A stretch of DNA of 62,278 nucleotides from Hyphomicrobiales bacterium (GTDB taxonomy: Bacteria > Pseudomonadota > Alphaproteobacteria > Rhizobiales > Beijerinckiaceae), in NCBI GenBank assembly GCA_947455025.1, contig CANGLU010000010.1, forward strand, positions 1 to 62,278. The letters run 5' to 3'. The notes below the pieces were generated by a model. That model searched no databases and had not been told where the DNA came from. It was given only the letters and a program-made list of their open reading frames with translations. Below, piece by piece: positions 27,375-37,478 of this stretch (within the stretch, counting starts at the first letter, position 1; every line of letters begins with the position of its first letter). The translations under genes and the position numbers were made by a program.

Positions 27375-28073
27375 ATGTCGATCCTTGATTCCATCCGCAA
27401 ACCCTTCGTTCCCATCCATCGGGAGGGCTGGCCTTTTATTGCGATTTTTGCGGTTGTCGCCAATCTTTTGGCGTGGATTTGGGGGCCGTTGGGCTGGATT
27501 GGCGCGATTCTGACCGCTTGGTGCGCCTATTTCTTTCGTGACCCCGTGCGCACCGTGCCGGTTGGTGAGGGGCTTGTGATTTCACCTGCCGATGGGGTTG
27601 TCTCGCTGATCATGCAGGCGCTGCCGCCGCCCGAATTGGGGCTTTCGGATGTGCCCATGACGCGGATTTCGGTGTTTATGAATGTGTTCAATTGCCATGT
27701 GAACCGAGTGCCGGTGTCGGGCACGATCGAGAAGATTGCCTATCGTCCGGGCCTGTTCTTGAATGCGGATTTGGACAAAGCCAGTGAAGACAATGAGCGC
27801 AATGCCATTATCGTGGTTACCGGTAAAGAGCGTTACGGCGTGGTGCAGATTGCCGGATTGGTGGCGCGCCGTATCGTGAGCTTCGTCGATGAAGGCGATC
27901 ATCTCGATGTTGGGCAACGCTTTGGCCTGATCCGCTTTGGTTCGCGCGTCGACGTCTATTTGCCGGAAGGCGTTGTGCCCGTGGTCGGCGTTGGCCAGAC
28001 GATGGTGGCCGGCGAGACGGTGATTGCGATGAAGAGCAAGGCAGCGACGACGCGGGAATTTACGCTGCAATGA
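27375..28073 (+). CDS. psd: Phosphatidylserine decarboxylase proenzyme, short form
   Basis: The 232-residue protein is of the short bacterial class. It has an N-terminal hydrophobic anchor (about 18-52), the catalytic stretch with [16 protein letters not shown], and the autocleavage motif [12 protein letters not shown], where the G-S bond of the LGST-like RFGS is cut to yield the pyruvoyl group. It turns phosphatidylserine into phosphatidylethanolamine. It overlaps pssA by four bases (ATGA), so both steps of the phosphatidylethanolamine route are translationally coupled. The pyruvoyl class is clear from the cleavage motif. Confidence 0.95.
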   Translation: MSILDSIRKPFVPIHREGWPFIAIFAVVANLLAWIWGPLGWIGAILTAWCAYFFRDPVRTVPVGEGLVISPADGVVSLIMQALPPPELGLSDVPMTRISVFMNVFNCHVNRVPVSGTIEKIAYRPGLFLNADLDKASEDNERNAIIVVTGKERYGVVQIAGLVARRIVSFVDEGDHLDVGQRFGLIRFGSRVDVYLPEGVVPVVGVGQTMVAGETVIAMKSKAATTREFTLQ

Positions 28074-28879
28074 CCGATTTGTTCCCGCCCTTCGAGCCCG
28101 ATAAACAATCGCGGCCGCGCCGGTTTAACACGGTGCCGCTTAGGCTTTTGGTGCCGAATGTCATTACGCTGTTATCGCTATGCGCGGGCTTGACCGGAAT
28201 ACGCTTTGGGTTTGAAGGTCAATTGGGCGAGGCGATCATTTCGATTTTGGTCGCAGCGGTTCTCGATGGGCTTGATGGGCGTATCGCGCGGCTCTTGAAG
28301 GGAACCTCCCGCTTTGGGGCGGAGCTGGATAGTCTTGCGGATTTCATCAGTTTCGGCGTTGCGCCCGCGATTATTCTGTATACCTATGGGCTCAATAATC
28401 TGAAATCGATCGGTTGGATCGTGGCGCTGCTCTTTGCCTCCGCCGCAGCCCTACGGCTCGCGCGCTTCAATGTGATGATTGATGATCCAGAGCGGCCCGA
28501 GTGGCAAAAGAACTTTTTTGTTGGCATTCCGGCGCCTGCCGGCGCGTTGACCGGGCTTTTGCCCGCCTATGTGATCCAATTGGGTTTTACGCCGCCGCCG
28601 CTGTTTTCGATCGTTGAGGCGCTGTATTTGCTGTTTATCGCCTATTTGATGATCAGCCGCATCCCGACTTTTGCCGGAAAGACCTTTGGCAGCCGGGTGC
28701 CGAGGGAATGGGTCGTGCCGTTTTTTGTGATCGCCATTGCGATTGTTGGCCTTCTGGTGACCTATCCGTTCCAGTTTTTGGCTTCGGTGACGGTGATTTA
28801 TCTGGTTTTGATCCCTTTGGGGGCCAATCGCTACCGCGCTTTGGAACAGGCGCAAAAAGCAGCGCATCCGGTAAATTGA
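28070..28879 (+). CDS. pssA: CDP-diacylglycerol-serine O-phosphatidyltransferase
   Basis: The 269-residue integral membrane protein shows the CDP-alcohol phosphotransferase motif DG-x2-AR-x8-G-x3-D-x3-D, starting at [12 protein letters not shown] (about residues 67-90). Six to eight hydrophobic segments surround it. It makes phosphatidylserine from CDP-diacylglycerol and serine, the step before Psd. The start overlaps the psd stop, a common alphaproteobacterial order. Its length fits the PssA type II membrane enzyme and not the soluble PLD-like type of gammaproteobacteria. Confidence 0.94.
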   Translation: MTDLFPPFEPDKQSRPRRFNTVPLRLLVPNVITLLSLCAGLTGIRFGFEGQLGEAIISILVAAVLDGLDGRIARLLKGTSRFGAELDSLADFISFGVAPAIILYTYGLNNLKSIGWIVALLFASAAALRLARFNVMIDDPERPEWQKNFFVGIPAPAGALTGLLPAYVIQLGFTPPPLFSIVEALYLLFIAYLMISRIPTFAGKTFGSRVPREWVVPFFVIAIAIVGLLVTYPFQFLASVTVIYLVLIPLGANRYRALEQAQKAAHPVN

Positions 28880-28969
28880 AGCGGTTCACAAATAGGTTTG
28901 TTTCGTTTAGGGTCCGGCCATCTTGAAGGGGCGGGCTTTTCGCTCCCCACTGTCGATTGAAGGTTTTGA

Positions 28970-29188
28970 ATGGCGAAAGAAGAAGTTCTTGAATTTCCGG
29001 GCACGGTGACCGAATTGTTGCCGAATGCGATGTTCCGCGTGCAGCTTGAAAATGATCACGAGATCATTGCGCATACCGCGGGCAAAATGCGTAAGAACCG
29101 GATCCGTGTCTTGGCCGGTGACAAGGTGCTCGTCGAAATGACGCCTTATGATCTGACCAAAGGGCGGATTACCTATCGCTTCAAGTAG
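28970..29188 (+). CDS. infA: Translation initiation factor IF-1
   Basis: The 72-residue S1-fold protein matches IF-1 along its length: [20 protein letters not shown], then [20 protein letters not shown] and [12 protein letters not shown]. It binds the ribosomal A site during initiation. Length is standard and there is no alternative start. It is 65 bp upstream of maf, and the infA-maf-yacG order is a typical alphaproteobacterial neighbourhood. Confidence 0.97.
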   Translation: MAKEEVLEFPGTVTELLPNAMFRVQLENDHEIIAHTAGKMRKNRIRVLAGDKVLVEMTPYDLTKGRITYRFK

Positions 29189-29253
29189 TCTCTTCTTGAA
29201 GGCGGAAGCCGCCATTGGTTCCTATCGAACAAGAGCATTGGGCGGGAAACGGC

Positions 29254-29862
29254 GTGCACTCTCTCAAACTTTTTTTGGCTTCCGCATCGCCCAGACGTCT
29301 TGATCTGTTACGACAGATCGGGATTGAGCCTTTTGGGTGTTTGGCAGCCAATATCGATGAAACACCGCTGCCGCTCGAGCTGCCGCGCGCGGTGGCTATC
29401 CGTCTTGCCCGTCAAAAAGCTTTGGCGTGTTTACAGCCGGCACGCGATTTGGCCAAGGATGATGCCTTTCTGGTGTTAGCCGCTGATACGGTGGTTGCGG
29501 TTGGCCGCCGGAATTTGCCGAAGGCGGAAACGGAAGAACAGGCCGAGGCGTGCCTTGATCTGCTTTCTGGTCGCGCGCATCGGGTTTATACCGCGCTCTG
29601 CATTGCTCACTCGGACGGCACTTTGCGTCAACGATTGGTTGAAACCCGCGTGACGATGAAGCGTCTATCGGATGAAGAGCGTAAGGCCTATCTCATGAGC
29701 GGCGAGTGGCACGTCAAAGCGGGCGGCTATGCGATACAGGGGCGGGCGGCGGCTTTCGTGATCAGCCTCGTCGGCTCTTATTCGAGCGTGGTGGGCCTGC
29801 CGCTCTATGAAACGGCGCAAGTGCTAACCGGGCTCGGGTATACGACGGAACAGAAGCCATGA
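29254..29862 (+). CDS. maf: Maf family nucleotide pyrophosphatase
   Basis: The 202-residue protein hydrolyses non-canonical or ordinary nucleoside triphosphates. The Maf signature LFLASASPRRLDLLRQIGIEP opens the protein; the acidic LAADTVVAVG is in the middle (about 80-90) and GGYAIQGRAAAFV near 160. I prefer the GTG start at 29254, which has a GGGA-type sequence upstream and puts LFLASASPRR five residues in; a TTG at 29215 would add 13 residues unlike the family. It overlaps yacG by four bases. In many genomes it sits with infA and yacG. Confidence 0.9.
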   Translation: MHSLKLFLASASPRRLDLLRQIGIEPFGCLAANIDETPLPLELPRAVAIRLARQKALACLQPARDLAKDDAFLVLAADTVVAVGRRNLPKAETEEQAEACLDLLSGRAHRVYTALCIAHSDGTLRQRLVETRVTMKRLSDEERKAYLMSGEWHVKAGGYAIQGRAAAFVISLVGSYSSVVGLPLYETAQVLTGLGYTTEQKP

Positions 29863-30083
29863 GCGAACGCGATCTACCATCTGATAAACCATCGGCGGAT
29901 ATTGTGATGCTGGGCCGATGCCCCATGTGCAAGAAGCGCGCGACGCTGGATTATCGGCCCTTTTGCTCGAAGCGTTGTGCCGATCTTGATCTCGCGAAAT
30001 GGATTGGCGGATCCTATGCCATTCCGGCCGAGGAGACTGATCTGTCCGAAGCCGATATGATGGATCCGTCGGCGGAGCACTGA
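29859..30083 (+). CDS. yacG: DNA gyrase inhibitor YacG, zinc-binding
   Basis: The 74-residue protein carries the four-Cys zinc site CPMCKK...FCSKRC (about residues 22-46), followed by the conserved ADLDLAKWIGGSYAIP. YacG proteins bind GyrB and inhibit DNA binding by gyrase. The start overlaps maf (ATGA), so the two are coupled. All Cys ligands are present. This is the usual position for yacG in alphaproteobacteria. Confidence 0.94.
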   Translation: MSERDLPSDKPSADIVMLGRCPMCKKRATLDYRPFCSKRCADLDLAKWIGGSYAIPAEETDLSEADMMDPSAEH

Positions 30084-30213
30084 TCCTTCGGCTGTCCAAT
30101 TCAGGTTGTAAAAATCTAATTTACACCCATTGATTGTAACATTCCCAGCACTTAGTCTTTGGCCTGCCATGACGGTTCGTGGCGCGTTCAGATGGGTTTG
30201 GCTGGATCCGACA

Positions 30214-30786
30214 ATGGCACAGTGGTGGTTTTATCGTTTGCGACGCGTCAGCAGGGTGGGTCTTTCGGCTCTGCTAATGATGGCGCTTTACGGTATGTTG
30301 GCAACACAACCGGAAGCCTATGCCGAGACGGTGGTGAAGCAACCCAAAGTTTGCTTTTCCCCCGAGGGCCATTGCGCAACCTATATTCTTGATGAGATAG
30401 CAGCGGCGCGAAACACTATTCGGGTGCAAGCCTATAGTTTCACCTCGCATGATATTGCCGATGCGCTCATCGCCGCTACACGGCGCGGGGTTGATGTTGC
30501 GGTCATTGTCGACAAAAGCCAAATTAGCGAGCGCTATTCCGTGCTCACTGATTTAAGCAATGCCCATTTGCAGGTCTATGTCGATTATTGCTGCGCGATT
30601 GCGCATAATAAAGTGATCATCATTGATCAGCATCGCTTGCTCACGGGCTCTTATAATTTCACCAAAGCCGCAGAATCAAAAAACGCCGAAAATTTGCTGA
30701 TTTTGGACGATGCGGTTTTGGCAAAATCCTATCTCGACAATTGGAATCTGCACCGCTCAGGTGCGGAACAATTTGCCTTGCGCTAA
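30214..30786 (+). CDS. Exported phospholipase D-like nuclease
   Basis: The protein of about 190 residues from the ATG at 30214 has a signal peptide with basic start (WWFYRLRRVSRVG) and hydrophobic core. ATGs at 30169 and a TTG at 30130 are alternatives that lengthen the n-region. It has one HKD motif, AHNKVIIIDQHRLLTGSYNF, with the His-x-Lys and Ser-Tyr-Asn-Phe of the PLD family. A single motif and this size fit the Nuc/EDTA-resistant-nuclease group, which works as a dimer. Its stop overlaps the stop of the convergent TPR gene by four bases. It would act in the periplasm or outside on nucleic acid or phosphodiesters. Confidence 0.85.
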   Translation: MAQWWFYRLRRVSRVGLSALLMMALYGMLATQPEAYAETVVKQPKVCFSPEGHCATYILDEIAAARNTIRVQAYSFTSHDIADALIAATRRGVDVAVIVDKSQISERYSVLTDLSNAHLQVYVDYCCAIAHNKVIIIDQHRLLTGSYNFTKAAESKNAENLLILDDAVLAKSYLDNWNLHRSGAEQFALR

Positions 30787-33083
30787 GCGTGAGCGGCAAC
30801 CGTTTTTTCAACCATATTATAAAAATCGCGAGCAAAGACATGCGGCTGGCCAAGCGGTCTGTCGCGGATGTCAAAGCGCAAGCCGGTTCGTAGCAGTTTC
30901 CGCCGCTCGGTATCGCCGGCGAGTTGTACGGCCTTGCGGATATAATCGTTAATCGTAAAGCAGCATAGATCACCCAATCCGGCATTTGAAAGATTGGAAT
31001 AGCTCAAGCGCTCGAAAAAGGCGGGACCGACCAGCGAGATCACTGGCACACCCATAAACATGGATTCACACGTCGTGGTACCGCCTGTTTGCGGGAAGGT
31101 ATCGAGTGAAATATCCATTTCATTGTACCAGCGCATATGCCGCCCGCGAACAGCGGAAAAGATGAGCCGATCTTCGCTCACACCCTGTTTGGCGAAAGCG
31201 GCGATCATCGATTCTTTAAACGAGGGCACGCCCGATTCCGGCCGCACAAACATGAATTTAGAGTTAGGCGTTGCCGCAACAATTTTAGCCCATGTCTCCA
31301 ACACGGTTGGGCTGTATTTATAGGGATTATTCGCCGTTCCATAGGTTACAAACCCATGTCGTTGGGAGGGTATGATCGGGTTGATTTGCTCTTGTTCGTT
31401 AAACCCGAGATTGCCCATCGCGACCCATGAATGCTGCATGATGAAAGGCTTCTCGATCAAGAGAGCAGGGTCGGGTGGATTGATGAACGGATCCACCAAA
31501 ATATAATCAATACTCTCAAGACCCGCCGAATGCGGATAGCCAAGCCAGCTCGCTTGAATGGGCGCGGGTTTATAGGCCATGACTTCAAGCTTGTTCATGT
31601 CCGTAGAGCTGCCCAATTCAAAGAGCATGTCGACGCGATCTTTGGCGATCAGTTCAGCCGCATCGCGATCGGAGATGGCTTTGTGCCAGCGAAACGCATC
31701 GACACGCGTTTCGAGATAGTTATGGACCGGATCCGGATCGTTGCGGCACCATGAATAGCAAAAGACTTCAAACCGGTTGTGATCGAGAAACTCGAAGAGC
31801 GGCATAGCGAAATAAGCGACCGGATGATTTCTTAAATCCGAACTCATAATGCCGAGACGGATTTTTGATCGCTTTTCTAGGATGGCCGGACGTGGCAAGG
31901 GATTCATATCCGCTTTGGCCTGCTCGATCCGTCCCCATATACGATGTTGTTCCAAGATTTCATAACGATCGTCCGGCGTCTCCACGCGGGCCAGATGATA
32001 ATGCAGCGCATCGTGCAAACTCTCATTCGCCCATGTACGGCCTAGCTCTTTAAAGGAGCCCAGTTTCTCGACGAGATCAAACCGTCCAATGCGGACCAAA
32101 ATATTGCGCGCCATCCTCACAAAGCGCGATGGAATGGGGCCGATGCTGAGCGCTTTTGTTACCGCTTCATAGCCCGCTTGAATGTGGTCGGCCTCATTGC
32201 CATAGCGCGACCGATCAAGGCTATTGGCGTAATTCATCCAGTAAATCGCGTTGTTAGGCTCAATCTCCACGGCGCGTTTATAATGTTTATTGCCTGTTTC
32301 ACGATCAAACCGGCCAATTGTTTCGGCAAATTGAAAATGCGCCCAAGCATCATCAGGTGCTTCTGCGATGCGGGCCAACAAAAGTTCTTCCGCTCTTTTA
32401 AAACGTCCCGCGCGGCGTAGGACCATAATGCGGGCTTCAATCAGGCGGTGCTGATCGGGTAATTTTTCAATCGCTTTTTCAACGATCTCAATGGCCTCGT
32501 CATGATGCTCGAAATCTGTTGCCGCTTTGATGCGGTCGATCCAGCTCGCAATATCATCAGGCTTTAAGCGCAGAGCCGTTTCAAACCGTGCTATAGCCTT
32601 TTGCAGATCACCCAATTGGACATAGGCATTGCCGAGGAGCCGCTGAAATTCATAGTTTTTTGGATTAAGACGAACGAGCTGCCCCATCAGTTCCGCCGCC
32701 TCAACCGAGCGTTTTTGATCAAGCAAGATATTGGCTTTGTTAATCAAGGGTGAGGCGCTTTTGGGGTTAAGCTTGGCGGCATTATCGAGCGCTTGAAGGG
32801 CTTCATTAGGCCGGTTAAGGCGCCGTAAGGTGACGCCCAACATATTCCACAGATCAAAATGGCGGGGCTGACTTTTCAGACCCTCTTGAAGATAGGCGTG
32901 CGCATCGCTCAAGCGCCCCGAATTGAAGCTTAGGCGCGCCAGTTCAACATAGAGCTCAATGGGGATTGGCTGGCGGGTTTCCCGCTTTTTTTCCAGCTCA
33001 CGGCTTAAGAAGTGAAAGCTCGCTTCGGGAGATTCACGCTGTTCGTGTCCTAACGCCAAATTCATCATACCCATGCTGCCCAT
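30783..33083 (-). CDS. TPR O-GlcNAc transferase-like (SPINDLY/GT41) protein
   Basis: The 766-residue protein has a series of TPR repeats in the first half (about 20-290; for example NPKSASPLINKANILLDQ and NPKNYEFQRLLGNAYVQLG). The C-terminal half matches the GT41 O-GlcNAc transferase catalytic region: RLGIMSSDLRNHPVAYF near residue 405, APIQASWLGYPHSAGLESIDY and DTFPQTGGTTTCESMFMG near 690. Bacterial relatives glycosylate proteins such as flagellin or surface structures. No flagellar or adhesin target is adjacent. It lacks a signal peptide, so it is cytoplasmic. Several Met codons at the start (positions 1, 4, 6, 7) leave the exact start open. Confidence 0.88.
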   Translation of the reverse strand: MGSMGMMNLALGHEQRESPEASFHFLSRELEKKRETRQPIPIELYVELARLSFNSGRLSDAHAYLQEGLKSQPRHFDLWNMLGVTLRRLNRPNEALQALDNAAKLNPKSASPLINKANILLDQKRSVEAAELMGQLVRLNPKNYEFQRLLGNAYVQLGDLQKAIARFETALRLKPDDIASWIDRIKAATDFEHHDEAIEIVEKAIEKLPDQHRLIEARIMVLRRAGRFKRAEELLLARIAEAPDDAWAHFQFAETIGRFDRETGNKHYKRAVEIEPNNAIYWMNYANSLDRSRYGNEADHIQAGYEAVTKALSIGPIPSRFVRMARNILVRIGRFDLVEKLGSFKELGRTWANESLHDALHYHLARVETPDDRYEILEQHRIWGRIEQAKADMNPLPRPAILEKRSKIRLGIMSSDLRNHPVAYFAMPLFEFLDHNRFEVFCYSWCRNDPDPVHNYLETRVDAFRWHKAISDRDAAELIAKDRVDMLFELGSSTDMNKLEVMAYKPAPIQASWLGYPHSAGLESIDYILVDPFINPPDPALLIEKPFIMQHSWVAMGNLGFNEQEQINPIIPSQRHGFVTYGTANNPYKYSPTVLETWAKIVAATPNSKFMFVRPESGVPSFKESMIAAFAKQGVSEDRLIFSAVRGRHMRWYNEMDISLDTFPQTGGTTTCESMFMGVPVISLVGPAFFERLSYSNLSNAGLGDLCCFTINDYIRKAVQLAGDTERRKLLRTGLRFDIRDRPLGQPHVFARDFYNMVEKTVAAHA

Positions 33084-33180
33084 TTATCGGAATGATTGAA
33101 TGTAGCAGCGAGTAGTTTAAAGAAGATTGACGTTAGGTAAAGTTAATCTTTGATTTTTAATTAAATTTATTCCGATGACG

Positions 33181-34818
33181 TCAGCGGGGCGTTTGTTTGA
33201 GCCAATGGACAAGGCCGGCGGTTGAACCATTAAGGCCTGCCGCGGATTTATCGCCTTTGACCACGGGGAGCAATTGGGTGGCGAGTTCTTTGCCCAATTC
33301 AACGCCCCATTGATCGAATGCGTTGAGACCCCAAATGGCGGCTTCAACAAAGACGCGATGTTCATAAAGCGCGATGAGGCCGCCCAAGACTTCAGGCGTC
33401 AGCCGTGGATAAGCGAGTGTGGTTGAGGGGCGGTTGCCCGGAAACACGCGGTGCGGCGCGAGCGCTTTGGCAGCCTCCGGCGTGCGGCCCATCGCCAGCA
33501 GTTGGCGCTCGGCTTCCACTTCGGTGCGCCCATTCAACAGCGCGTCCGATTGCGCCAAGCAATTCGCAATCAGAAGATCATGATGTTCTTGTAACTGTGG
33601 CTCATGGCTTTCCGATGCAATCAAAAATTCAACCGGAATGATATCGGTTCCCTGATGCAGCAATTGGAAAAAGGCGTGTTGCGAGTTGGTGCCTGGCTCG
33701 CCCCATACAATGGGGCCTGACGCTTGCGTGAGCGGCGCGCCATCAAGGCCGACGCGTTTGCCGTTTGATTCCATATCGAGCTGTTGGACATAGGCGGGCA
33801 GGCGCGCGAGACGCTGATCATAGGGAATAAGCGCGCGGCTAGGATGCCCCGCAATATTGCGATGCCATATCCCGATAAGGCCGAAAAGGATGGGAAGATT
33901 GGACTCGATGGGAGCAGAGCAAAAATGCTGGTCCATGGCTTCAGCACCTTTGAGAAACTCCTCAAAAAGATCCTTGCCGATGGCAATGGCGAGCGGCAGG
34001 CCGATGGAGGACCAGATCGAATAGCGGCCGCCCACCCAATCCCAAAACCCGACAATCCGATCCGGCCGGATGGGGAAAGCAACGGCTTTTTCAACCGCCG
34101 TCGATACGGCCATGAAATGATCGGCAACGGCGCTTTCGCCTAAGGTTTCCTCAATCCAGCGGCGCGCCGAATGGGCATTCGTCATTGTCTCAATGGTCGT
34201 GAAGGTTTTGGAGGCGACGATAAAAAGCGTATGCGCCGGAGAGAGGTGCTGCAGCGTATCGGCCAAATGGGCGCCATCAATATTCGAGACAAAATGCAGT
34301 CGCGGTCCGGTGTGGTAGGGCATGAGTGCGCCTGTTGTCATCACGGGGCCTAAGTCGGATCCGCCAATGCCGATATTGACGACATCGGTGAACATTTTAT
34401 CGGTTGAACCGACGATTTCACCGTTGCGAATTTGTTCGGCCAGCCAGAGCATTTGCTTCCGCTCGGCGGCGATCTCGGGAATGACATTATGGTCGCCAAT
34501 CCAAACGGCAGCGCCATCAAACCGGCGCAAAGCCGTGTGAAGCACGGAACGCTTTTCAGTGGTGTTGATTTCTTCGCCCGCAAACATCGCATCGCGCTTG
34601 GCCTCGACCTGAGCGACACGGGCCAATTCGACCAACTTGGCTCGCGCCTGATCGTCAATCGAGGTCTTTGACCAATCGAAGAGAAAGGGCCCGGCTTTGG
34701 TTGAAAAACGTTCAAACCGTTTCGGGTCCGATTCGAAAAGCTGGGGGATCGGACGCGTCCGGATGGTATCAAAATACTGGGCAAGATCAGCAAAGGCCTG
34801 GTGCGTTACGCGGGTCAT
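33181..34818 (-). CDS. pgi: Glucose-6-phosphate isomerase
   Basis: The 545-residue enzyme from the ATG at 34818 is preceded by a GGATGAG sequence; an upstream in-frame start at 34845 is less likely. Family segments are [18 protein letters not shown] (about residue 150), the PGI signature [17 protein letters not shown] (about 275), [19 protein letters not shown] (about 355) and the C-terminal Gln/Lys region. It interconverts glucose 6-phosphate and fructose 6-phosphate. Length is normal for this class. It is convergent with none; the SDR gene lies divergently upstream. Confidence 0.96.
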   Translation of the reverse strand: MTRVTHQAFADLAQYFDTIRTRPIPQLFESDPKRFERFSTKAGPFLFDWSKTSIDDQARAKLVELARVAQVEAKRDAMFAGEEINTTEKRSVLHTALRRFDGAAVWIGDHNVIPEIAAERKQMLWLAEQIRNGEIVGSTDKMFTDVVNIGIGGSDLGPVMTTGALMPYHTGPRLHFVSNIDGAHLADTLQHLSPAHTLFIVASKTFTTIETMTNAHSARRWIEETLGESAVADHFMAVSTAVEKAVAFPIRPDRIVGFWDWVGGRYSIWSSIGLPLAIAIGKDLFEEFLKGAEAMDQHFCSAPIESNLPILFGLIGIWHRNIAGHPSRALIPYDQRLARLPAYVQQLDMESNGKRVGLDGAPLTQASGPIVWGEPGTNSQHAFFQLLHQGTDIIPVEFLIASESHEPQLQEHHDLLIANCLAQSDALLNGRTEVEAERQLLAMGRTPEAAKALAPHRVFPGNRPSTTLAYPRLTPEVLGGLIALYEHRVFVEAAIWGLNAFDQWGVELGKELATQLLPVVKGDKSAAGLNGSTAGLVHWLKQTPR

Positions 34819-35001
34819 GGTCTCATCCGGACAGAGGGTCATCAATGCAGTTGGTTACCATTGATCGATCAGCCCTGTCACCCGTTAGAACCCGAATTCC
34901 AGCCTTTTGGGCAGGGAAGCCTTGCTCCTTACGGGCAATCTGGGCCATGAACAGGGACGTATACGGGTTCGAAACAGCTAGACGAGAGTGGATTTTATAC
35001 A

Positions 35002-35856
35002 ATGAGCCAGCATGCAGCATTATCAGCAGGCAATGTCGCGGTGATTACCGGCGGTGCGTCCGGCATCGGGTTAGCCGCAGCCAAACGGTTTGCGGCATTG
35101 GGCATGAGGATTGTGCTGGCCGATCTTGGCGGCGACAGGTTGGAAGCGGCTGTGCGCGAGGTGCGTGCCGTTTCAGGCGTGGGTGCTGAGGGCGTGCGCG
35201 CGGTTCCGACCGATGTGAGCAAGGCCGATGATGTGCGCGCTCTAGAGGCGGCTGCGCGCTCGGCCTATGGCGATGTGAATGTGGTGATGAACAATGCGGG
35301 CATACAGCCCGGCAGCTCGATTTTAGACGCAAGCAGCGATTGGCGCCGTATTGTTGATGTTAATCTGTGGGGCATTATCGAGGGAAGCCGTGTCTTTGCA
35401 CCCCGCATGATCGCTTCGGGCAAATCTGGCCTAATCATCAATACCGGATCAAAGCAGGGAATTACGACGCCGCCGGGGGATCCGGCCTATAATGTTTCAA
35501 AAGCTGGCGTGAAAGCGTTTACCGAAGCGTTGCAGCATGAATTGAGAAACAAAGAAGGCTGCAAGGTAACAGCGCATCTTCTCATTCCCGGATTTGTCTT
35601 CACGCCTTTGACAGCAAATGGTAGAACAGAAAAACCCGCTGCCGCATGGACGCCGGAAGAGACGGTCGATTTCATGATGAAGAGCATCCATGCCGGGGAC
35701 TTTTATATTCTCTGCCCCGATCATGACGTCAGCCGCGCGCTTGACGAGCGGCGCATTGCATGGGCTGCGGGGGACATTATTGAAAACCGCCCGCCTTTGT
35801 CGCGCTGGCATCCGGATTTTAGCGAGCGCTTTAAGGCCAGTGTTGCGGATGTGTGA
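35002..35856 (+). CDS. SDR family NAD(P)-dependent oxidoreductase
   Basis: The 284-residue protein is a classical short-chain dehydrogenase. The cofactor motif is ITGGASGIGLAAAKRF (TGxxxGxG), NNAG occurs at VVMNNAGIQPG, the catalytic Ser lies in IINTGSKQG, and the Tyr-Lys pair is YNVSKAGVKAF. An acidic Asp after strand 2 (VLADLGGDR) favours NAD(H). The C-terminal tail (about 245-284) is longer than the minimal SDR. Substrate is unknown. It sits 21 bp upstream of selO on the same strand, without an obvious functional link. Confidence 0.9.
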   Translation: MSQHAALSAGNVAVITGGASGIGLAAAKRFAALGMRIVLADLGGDRLEAAVREVRAVSGVGAEGVRAVPTDVSKADDVRALEAAARSAYGDVNVVMNNAGIQPGSSILDASSDWRRIVDVNLWGIIEGSRVFAPRMIASGKSGLIINTGSKQGITTPPGDPAYNVSKAGVKAFTEALQHELRNKEGCKVTAHLLIPGFVFTPLTANGRTEKPAAAWTPEETVDFMMKSIHAGDFYILCPDHDVSRALDERRIAWAAGDIIENRPPLSRWHPDFSERFKASVADV

Positions 35857-35877
35857 TCAAGCTAAAGGACCTTGGCT

Positions 35878-37368
35878 GTGACGCATCAGGACATCTCCAT
35901 CGGCACCTTTGAAAATAGCTTTGCAGGCTTGCCCGATGGCTTTTTTGCGCGGCTTGATCCGACGCCCGTTAGCGAGCCTGTTCTTCTTGCGTTTAATGCC
36001 GAGCTTGCCGATGAATTGGGCCTTGAGACCGCGCAACTTTCGCGCGATGAGCTTGCTCTGGTGTTTTCGGGGAATGCGGTTCCTTTGGGCGCAGAGCCAT
36101 TGGCGGCGGCTTATGCCGGGCATCAATTTGGCAATTTCGTTCCGCAGCTGGGGGATGGTCGCGCGATTTTATTAGGCGAGGTCCGCGACCGGGCAGGGCG
36201 CTTGCGCGATATTCAATTAAAGGGTTCGGGGCCAACGCCGTTTTCGCGTCGAGGCGACGGTCGATCAGCACTTGGTCCTGTGCTGCGCGAATATTTAATC
36301 AGCGAAGCGATGCACCGTTTGGGCGTGCCTTCGACGCGCGCGCTGGCGGCGGTGTTATCGGGCGATCGCGTCTTGCGCGAAGGGTACAAGCCCGGTGGGG
36401 TGATGACGCGCATTGCATCCAGCCATATTCGGGTAGGCAGCTTTCAATATTTTGCCGCGGGCGACGATCAAGCGTCCATTAAGCGCTTGATGGACTATGT
36501 GATCGATAGGCATTATCCCGGAGCAGCGACAGCGGAAAGTCCGGCGCTCGCTTTGCTTCAATCGGTGATTGAACGTCAGGCAAAATTAATTGCGCACTGG
36601 ATGATGATCGGCTTTGTCCATGGCGTGATGAACACGGACAATATGGCCCTATCGGGGGAGACGATCGATTTCGGCCCATGCGCGTTTATGGATGCCTATC
36701 ATCCCGACACGGTGTTTAGTTCCATCGATCAATTCGGGCGCTATGCCTATGGCCGCCAGCCCGGCATCGCGCAATGGAATTTAGCCCGATTGGCGGAAGC
36801 GCTTCTGCCCTTTATTGATCCGGATGAAAAAAAAAAATCGGTGGAGCTTGCCTCGGCTGCGATTTCGGACTTTGCGCCGATCTATCACGAGAAATGGCTT
36901 GAGGGCATGCGGGCAAAGCTCGGGCTTTCCCAGAAGGAAGAGGATGACCGCGCTTTGATCGGCGAACTGCTCGACGGGCTGCACCGGAAGGGCACTGATT
37001 TTACGCTCGCGTTCCGGCGTCTGGGTGACGTGCATCGCGATGCGTCTGCTCACGCGTTTCTTGAGCTTGTTGAACACGATGCCGTATTGGTGGAGTGGCT
37101 CGACCGCTATCGGGCCCGTGCGGCGCGTGAGGGCGGCGATGCCGAGAAACGGACGGCCATGATGCAGAGAATCAACCCGATTTATATTCCGCGTAACCAT
37201 CTGGTGGAGGCCGCGTTATCGGCCGCGATTGAGGAGCGTGATCTCGGCCCTTTCAAAGCGCTCCACGGTGTTTTGGCGCATCCTTTTGAGGAAATAGCTG
37301 GATTTGAGGCCTTTGCTTTGCCTGCCGAGCCTTCCGAGCGGGTGTATCAGACCTTTTGCGGCACCTAA
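35878..37368 (+). CDS. selO: SelO (YdiU/UPF0061) protein adenylyltransferase
   Basis: The 496-residue pseudokinase-fold protein starts at the GTG at 35878, which has AAAGGA eight bases upstream; the TTG at 35872 is too close. Conserved blocks are YAGHQFGNFVPQLGDGRA (about 80-97), LKGSGPTPFSRRGDGRSAL (about 112-130), RIASSHIRVGSFQYF and GFVHGVMNTDNM with the catalytic region near 245. SelO proteins attach AMP from ATP to protein Ser, Thr or Tyr residues and act in the redox stress response. The C-terminal redox Cys is replaced by a short tail ending in FCGT, which retains one Cys. Length is normal. Confidence 0.93.
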   Translation: MTHQDISIGTFENSFAGLPDGFFARLDPTPVSEPVLLAFNAELADELGLETAQLSRDELALVFSGNAVPLGAEPLAAAYAGHQFGNFVPQLGDGRAILLGEVRDRAGRLRDIQLKGSGPTPFSRRGDGRSALGPVLREYLISEAMHRLGVPSTRALAAVLSGDRVLREGYKPGGVMTRIASSHIRVGSFQYFAAGDDQASIKRLMDYVIDRHYPGAATAESPALALLQSVIERQAKLIAHWMMIGFVHGVMNTDNMALSGETIDFGPCAFMDAYHPDTVFSSIDQFGRYAYGRQPGIAQWNLARLAEALLPFIDPDEKKKSVELASAAISDFAPIYHEKWLEGMRAKLGLSQKEEDDRALIGELLDGLHRKGTDFTLAFRRLGDVHRDASAHAFLELVEHDAVLVEWLDRYRARAAREGGDAEKRTAMMQRINPIYIPRNHLVEAALSAAIEERDLGPFKALHGVLAHPFEEIAGFEAFALPAEPSERVYQTFCGT

Positions 37369-37478
37369 ACCGCGACGAAAGCGGGACAGGGTAAGTCTTG
37401 AAGGTCGGTGCCGTTCAGGCTAAGGCAGTAGCGATCTGTTGTTCTTTAGGAACGGCGCGACTCGGAGGGAGAAAGACA

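Noticed and set aside
34668-35189. Plus-strand frame over the start of pgi and the start of the SDR gene
   Set aside because: It overlaps two well-supported genes in other frames and has low-quality composition.
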